From assembly GCF_035306585.1 (NCBI RefSeq), contig NZ_DATGNU010000008.1, positions 1 through 64,000 of the forward strand: a stretch of DNA of 64,000 nucleotides, in the 5' to 3' direction. Position numbers and translations under genes: made by a program. Each line of letters starts with the position of its first letter. The first letter of the stretch is position 1. The stretch is from Galbibacter sp035306585. Lineage in GTDB: Bacteria > Bacteroidota > Bacteroidia > Flavobacteriales > Flavobacteriaceae. Below the pieces are notes generated by a model. The model was not told the DNA's origin. It searched no databases and saw only the letters and a list, made by a program, of their open reading frames with translations. Of the stretch, positions 60,572-64,000 are shown piece after piece.

Positions 60572-61834
60572 TTAATAATTGTCCCGAATGAACTGAAGAA
60601 TCTGTGCCATTTTTTCTTTTAGGCTATTGGAGCTTTGTCTATAATGATTATTCATAAAACTAAAGATCAAGGTTTTTCCTGAATCCGTCACAAGATAACC
60701 ACTAAGGCAATAATTGTTACTTAAGCTACCGGTCTTTGCATATATATAAGGATGCGGATTACCTTTGAAGTAATGTTTCAACGTACCGCTTTGTCCACCA
60801 GTTGGAAAAATTGCATAAAGGGTTTGCTTTGGCGTCATTTCATACAATTCCTTAAGGACATATACTATAGAGGAGGGCGTAAAGAGATTGTATCTTGATA
60901 AGCCCGAACCATCTACCCATCTAGGTGGTTGCGCAAGACCTTTTAATTGGTTTTCCAAAATTTGCTGGCGTGATTTGGAACTATTAAGCTGGTCTCCAAG
61001 GGTAGCGGAGGCCATAATAAGTAGTTGCTCTGCTATGAAGTTATCGCTGACCTGCATGAGCTGTTTGTAGACTGAATCAGCTGCAATACCATAGATGGTT
61101 TTTACTTCTGATGTGGGGAAACGATTTACTACGGTAATAGACTTCCCAGTTTGGTTTTCTAAGATCTTTCTAATAAGGTTACTATCGGAAATAAAGGGTA
61201 CTTCTATAGTATCCTTTTGGCTAGCTGGAAGATAAAATTCATTTTCATCAATAGCCCGCCTATAAGGAGCTTCTTGTAATTTTACATGCTTTTTCAACGC
61301 CTCAATAGAGACATATAAGGAGTCGTGGTTTGACAATCTGACAACATTCCCATATACAGGTAAGGGACTTCGCTCGGGCGAATAGTAAGCATCATAATCA
61401 TCCCAAGCCCAACCAGGTCCCAGTGGGGTGTCTTCTAGATTATCATAATAAAGCTGTATGTTTTGTTGATTTTTAAGGAAATTAATAAGTGAGCTATCCT
61501 TTAGAATCGGATGTAGTGTTGCTGGATTTCCCAGGCCACGAATATAGGTTTTACCATCAGAGATGGTGTATTGAATACTAGGCAGAAAGTCGGGCAACAG
61601 GCTCATCGCGGTGTAGAGGGTAAATATTTTCGTATTACTGGCTGGAATGAAATATTTATCTCCGTTGTAATTAATAAGGGTATCACCAGAGATAGGATCA
61701 TAGAGAAAGAGACCACTAAATTGGCTCTCAAAAAATGAAGTATCAAATTCGGACACCACCTTTTTTGAAAGAGATTTATATCCAGAACAACTAATAAAAC
61801 TCGCTATCAAAAAAATTAAAATGAACTTTTTCAT
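60572..61834 (-). CDS. D-alanyl-D-alanine carboxypeptidase (PBP4-type, peptidase S13)
   Basis: The ATG at 61834 begins a lipoprotein signal (KKFILIFLIASFISC, Cys16); the frame extends to 61858 without adding a signal. The 420-residue protein has the serine triad of penicillin-binding proteins: SxxK in PASNTKIFTLYT, SxN in QVSDNFIAEQLL and KTG in AKTGSLSNNYCL. It therefore trims or opens peptidoglycan cross-links in the periplasm. It is on the same strand as mutS2, 78 bases upstream. Confidence 0.9.
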   Translation of the reverse strand: MKKFILIFLIASFISCSGYKSLSKKVVSEFDTSFFESQFSGLFLYDPISGDTLINYNGDKYFIPASNTKIFTLYTAMSLLPDFLPSIQYTISDGKTYIRGLGNPATLHPILKDSSLINFLKNQQNIQLYYDNLEDTPLGPGWAWDDYDAYYSPERSPLPVYGNVVRLSNHDSLYVSIEALKKHVKLQEAPYRRAIDENEFYLPASQKDTIEVPFISDSNLIRKILENQTGKSITVVNRFPTSEVKTIYGIAADSVYKQLMQVSDNFIAEQLLIMASATLGDQLNSSKSRQQILENQLKGLAQPPRWVDGSGLSRYNLFTPSSIVYVLKELYEMTPKQTLYAIFPTGGQSGTLKHYFKGNPHPYIYAKTGSLSNNYCLSGYLVTDSGKTLIFSFMNNHYRQSSNSLKEKMAQILQFIRDNY

Positions 61835-61986
61835 GAAGAATGAATTTTCGAAGTACAAAATACTAAAATACTATATGTTAGCTCTGTTAAAGTAAATTTA
61901 ATAGGAAAATTACAAGTAATTCGATGAATTTTAGGATTAATGTTAAAAATTATTATATATTTACAATTGCCTAAATCTTAAAAATT

Positions 61987-62358
61987 ATGTTTAAAAACCC
62001 CTTTTCCTTCAGCGGAAGGATACGTCGAACCGAGTTCGGTTTAAGCGTATTGCTCTGTGTTCTTGGTTATTTTTTATGTTATTTATTGTCAAGCATATCC
62101 GCTGCAATATTACAAATACAACTTGGTAATTACTCCTTTATTTTTTGGCTATTTTTTATTCCTTTTCTGTTTTTTATAACGGCACAAGGAGTCAAGAGAT
62201 GTCATGATATGGGACATAGTGGATGGTATCAATTGATCCCTTTTTATTGTTTTCGACAGTTGTTTAAAGAAGGTGAATCATCTATTAATAAGTTTGGTTC
62301 AAATCCTAAAGAACTTGGGAATTATGAAACCTTGACAAAAATAGAAAACACGCACTAA
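61987..62358 (+). CDS. DUF805-domain membrane protein
   Basis: The 123-residue protein has the DUF805 opening PFSFSGRIRRTEFGLSVLLC, three membrane helices (about residues 18-40, 50-68 and a weaker third) and the later RCHDMGHSGWYQLIPFY, all diagnostic of the family. The function is unknown; members are common inner-membrane proteins. The short C-terminal tail is acidic. Confidence 0.9.
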   Translation: MFKNPFSFSGRIRRTEFGLSVLLCVLGYFLCYLLSSISAAILQIQLGNYSFIFWLFFIPFLFFITAQGVKRCHDMGHSGWYQLIPFYCFRQLFKEGESSINKFGSNPKELGNYETLTKIENTH

Positions 62359-62457
62359 ATGCTTTTTAACAATTAAACCTTGATTTTAACGGAAAGACAA
62401 CAATTTTATGTCGACCTATTCGTTACTTTTAAGTCAACCTAATAAATTTTTAAACCA

Positions 62458-62652
62458 ATGGCTAGAGCTATGTTTGAGTACACTAAAATGGTGTTGCATA
62501 AGGTGAGCTTTGATCCTAAATTATTCTGTAAAGAATTAGAAAAAGCTGCCTCAAGATTACTACCTTACGAAATCGATGAATTACGAATTTGGCTTACAGC
62601 CTACGTCCAAGGTAGACCCGAGTTATCACAATGTTTAATTTATATTAAGTAA
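62458..62652 (+). CDS. Small conserved-looking protein of unknown function
   Basis: The 64-residue protein is mostly helical with a cysteine pair far apart (KLFCKELEKAASRLLPYEID, IWLTAYVQGRPELSQCLIYI). It has no signal peptide or membrane segment. Very similar short proteins occur across Flavobacteriaceae in my recollection, but no function is known. It is followed by a strong stem-loop, which supports a transcribed gene. Confidence 0.7.
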   Translation: MARAMFEYTKMVLHKVSFDPKLFCKELEKAASRLLPYEIDELRIWLTAYVQGRPELSQCLIYIK

Positions 62653-62665
62653 TAAGCTACAAAGC

Positions 62666-62714
62666 ATCCTATTAAAAGAGAGGAGCTTGTCTTTGTCTTC
62701 TCTTTTAATAGGAT
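62666..62714. terminator. 16-bp stem-loop between the 64-residue gene and oxyR
   Basis: ATCCTATTAAAAGAGA (62666-62681) pairs perfectly with TCTCTTTTAATAGGAT (62699-62714). The T run beyond is weak, but the stem suits a shared terminator for the convergent genes. Confidence 0.65.
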
Positions 62715-62768
62715 TAAATAACTTGCTACGACTCTAGTAAAGTTCCTTAAAACTATAGTAGGATTATT

Positions 62769-63713
62769 CTAAATGTTTCTGTGGGACACAGGACTAATAA
62801 TCTTTACATCCTGAAAAGCAATAGCCCCCCTGATGACCCCTGTTATGATATCTTTTAGTGCATGTGTGATATGCATTTTCAATTCGCTTTTATGATAGAT
62901 TAAACTAACCTCTCGAGCAGGATTAGGTTCATTGAAAAATCGGAGATTTAGTTTTTGACTCTCACTAAGATCCATCGTGTGTAAATAGGGAAGTAATGTC
63001 ATACCCATTCCTTCATCTGCAAGTTTCATCATGGTCTCAAAACTTCCGCTCTCTAAATGAAAGCGATCATTCTTGAAATTTTTGTTCTTACATAGGTTGA
63101 TGACACCTTCTCTAAAACAGTGACCATCTTCAAGAAGAAGAATATCCTCTAAATCCAGGTCTTCCATCATAATTTTTTTAACCTGATGCAATCGGTGGTT
63201 CTGTGGAATATAAGCCACAAAAGGTTCATAATATAACACACTTTCTTTTATTGTTGGATTCTCTAGTGGCGTAGCCGCTATAGCAGCATCAAGGTACCCA
63301 TCCTCTAATCGCTCAATAAGAACATCGGTGTTTTGTTCTTCAATTTTTAAATTGACTTTCGGATATTTATTTACAAAGTTCTTTAAAAACAAAGGCAGAA
63401 GGGTTGGCATTATAGTGGGTATGATTCCAATTCTGTATTCCCCACCAATAAAGCCTTTTTCTTGATCTACTATATCTTGTATCCGGTGGGATTCATTGAC
63501 GATATTTTTTGCTTGTTCTACTATTTTCTCTCCAACTGCGGTAAGTTGGATCGGTTTCTTACTGCGATCAAAAATTAGAATATCGAGCTCATCTTCAAGT
63601 TTTTGTATCTGCATACTCAAGGTGGGTTGCGTTACAAAACTTTTTTCCGCGGCATGTGTGAAATTTTGGTGCTCAGCAACGGCTAGCACGTATTGTAATT
63701 GGGTAATGGTCAT
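62769..63713 (-). CDS. oxyR: LysR-type hydrogen peroxide regulator OxyR
   Basis: The 314-residue LysR-family protein has the N-terminal helix-turn-helix (FTHAAEKSFVTQPTLSMQIQ) and a ligand-binding fold with the OxyR redox pair Cys199 and Cys208 in LLEDGHCFREGVINLC. This is the same numbering as in E. coli OxyR. Peroxide oxidises these to a disulfide and switches the regulator on. It is transcribed alone; no catalase or peroxidase gene is next to it. Confidence 0.9.
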   Translation of the reverse strand: MTITQLQYVLAVAEHQNFTHAAEKSFVTQPTLSMQIQKLEDELDILIFDRSKKPIQLTAVGEKIVEQAKNIVNESHRIQDIVDQEKGFIGGEYRIGIIPTIMPTLLPLFLKNFVNKYPKVNLKIEEQNTDVLIERLEDGYLDAAIAATPLENPTIKESVLYYEPFVAYIPQNHRLHQVKKIMMEDLDLEDILLLEDGHCFREGVINLCKNKNFKNDRFHLESGSFETMMKLADEGMGMTLLPYLHTMDLSESQKLNLRFFNEPNPAREVSLIYHKSELKMHITHALKDIITGVIRGAIAFQDVKIISPVSHRNI

Positions 63714-63862
63714 CGTTATTTTTTAAATACCAAAGATACAAAACTATTGTTAAAATTTATAACGGCTTTGTGTTTGATATATATAACCAATAAAATTAGA
63801 ACAAGTGATTAAAAAATTTATAAGAACAGTGCTCCATTGTTTATCGTTAACATCCGATGATA

Positions 63863-64000
63863 TTAATCTATCACGACGATAGAATCTATAATTACATTGG
63901 TTAATGGCCATTCATCAGAACCTGTTTCGACGTGGTTGATTTTGTCTACTACATCCATTCCAGAGGTAACCATTCCAAATGCTGTAAATTTACCATTCAG
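63863..64000 (-). CDS. Cyclophilin-type peptidyl-prolyl isomerase, C-terminal end (partial)
   Basis: The last 45 codons on the minus strand read a cyclophilin end: NGKFTAFGMVTSGMDVVDKI, where the FG.V..GMDVVD pattern is the conserved final strand and helix, followed by a stop at 63863-63865. The start lies beyond the window. It would catalyse proline isomerisation; location cannot be judged without the N-terminus. Confidence 0.8.
   Translation of the reverse strand: MNGKFTAFGMVTSGMDVVDKINHVETGSDEWPLTNVIIDSIVVID

Overview
The window reads as chromosomal DNA of a marine-type member of the Flavobacteriaceae (Bacteroidota). The evidence is the low GC content, TAnnTTTG-type -7 promoter boxes, near absence of Shine-Dalgarno sequences, a bacillithiol synthase BshA, a type IX secretion (T9SS) C-terminal sorting domain, GIN/DUF2807 proteins, a MutS2 without an Smr domain, a DnaJ with half a zinc finger, and an RprXY-like two-component pair. 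Coding density is high. Many genes overlap by 4-20 bases, and two convergent pairs share the bases CTAA as their opposing stop codons. No tRNA, rRNA, CRISPR array, insertion sequence or prophage was recognised.

Layout. 1-3.5 kb: end of bshA, then a NUDIX/winged-helix regulator divergent from galK-galT with a clear inverted repeat between them. 3.5-8.2 kb: a secreted protein, trxB, and an operon of ECF sigma factor, anti-sigma-like protein and two adhesin-like proteins (DUF4097-like and GIN). 8.3-15.1 kb is the most accessory part: a short operon of a sugar-phosphate transferase, a PglD/NeuD-type acetyltransferase and an FAD enzyme, divergent from a three-gene cassette encoding an FN3-repeat surface protein, a T9SS-exported tyrosinase and a small secreted protein. 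15.2-18.7 kb: a YdeI-like protein, then glnK-amtB-porin. 19-25.7 kb: crcB, two small membrane proteins, a MazG-like enzyme, ilvE, mnmD, a TIGR01777 epimerase and YceI.

25.8-31.4 kb: grpE-dnaJ, a NatAB-type ABC exporter and a sigma-54 activator that lacks a DNA-binding domain. 31.4-32.0 kb is a gap without an intact gene. 32-38.2 kb: a coiled-coil secreted protein, PPK2, a sodium/solute symporter and pxpABC (5-oxoprolinase). 38.4-44.2 kb: fabI, a GT2 glycosyltransferase, YbbR, coaE and the histidine kinase/response regulator pair. 44.3-46.4 kb: a dipeptide epimerase with an AONS-like PLP enzyme. 46.5-49.8 kb: a PadR-PspC-GIN module and DUF4870. 49.9-64 kb is mostly housekeeping: DUF4442, AIM24-like, hutI, pta-ackA, DCC, rluA, panB, mutS2, a PBP4-type carboxypeptidase, DUF805, a 64-residue protein, oxyR, and the end of a cyclophilin.

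The best candidates for something undescribed are the FN3/tyrosinase/small-protein cassette with its neighbouring glycolipid operon (8.3-15.1 kb), two unrelated regulatory heads (ECF sigma and PadR/PspC) driving related GIN surface proteins, the HTH-less sigma-54 activator with a GAFTSA loop, and several unassigned operator-like repeats upstream of gal, glnK, grpE and the two-component operon. All functional statements rest on reading motifs and recalled family knowledge; no search was run.
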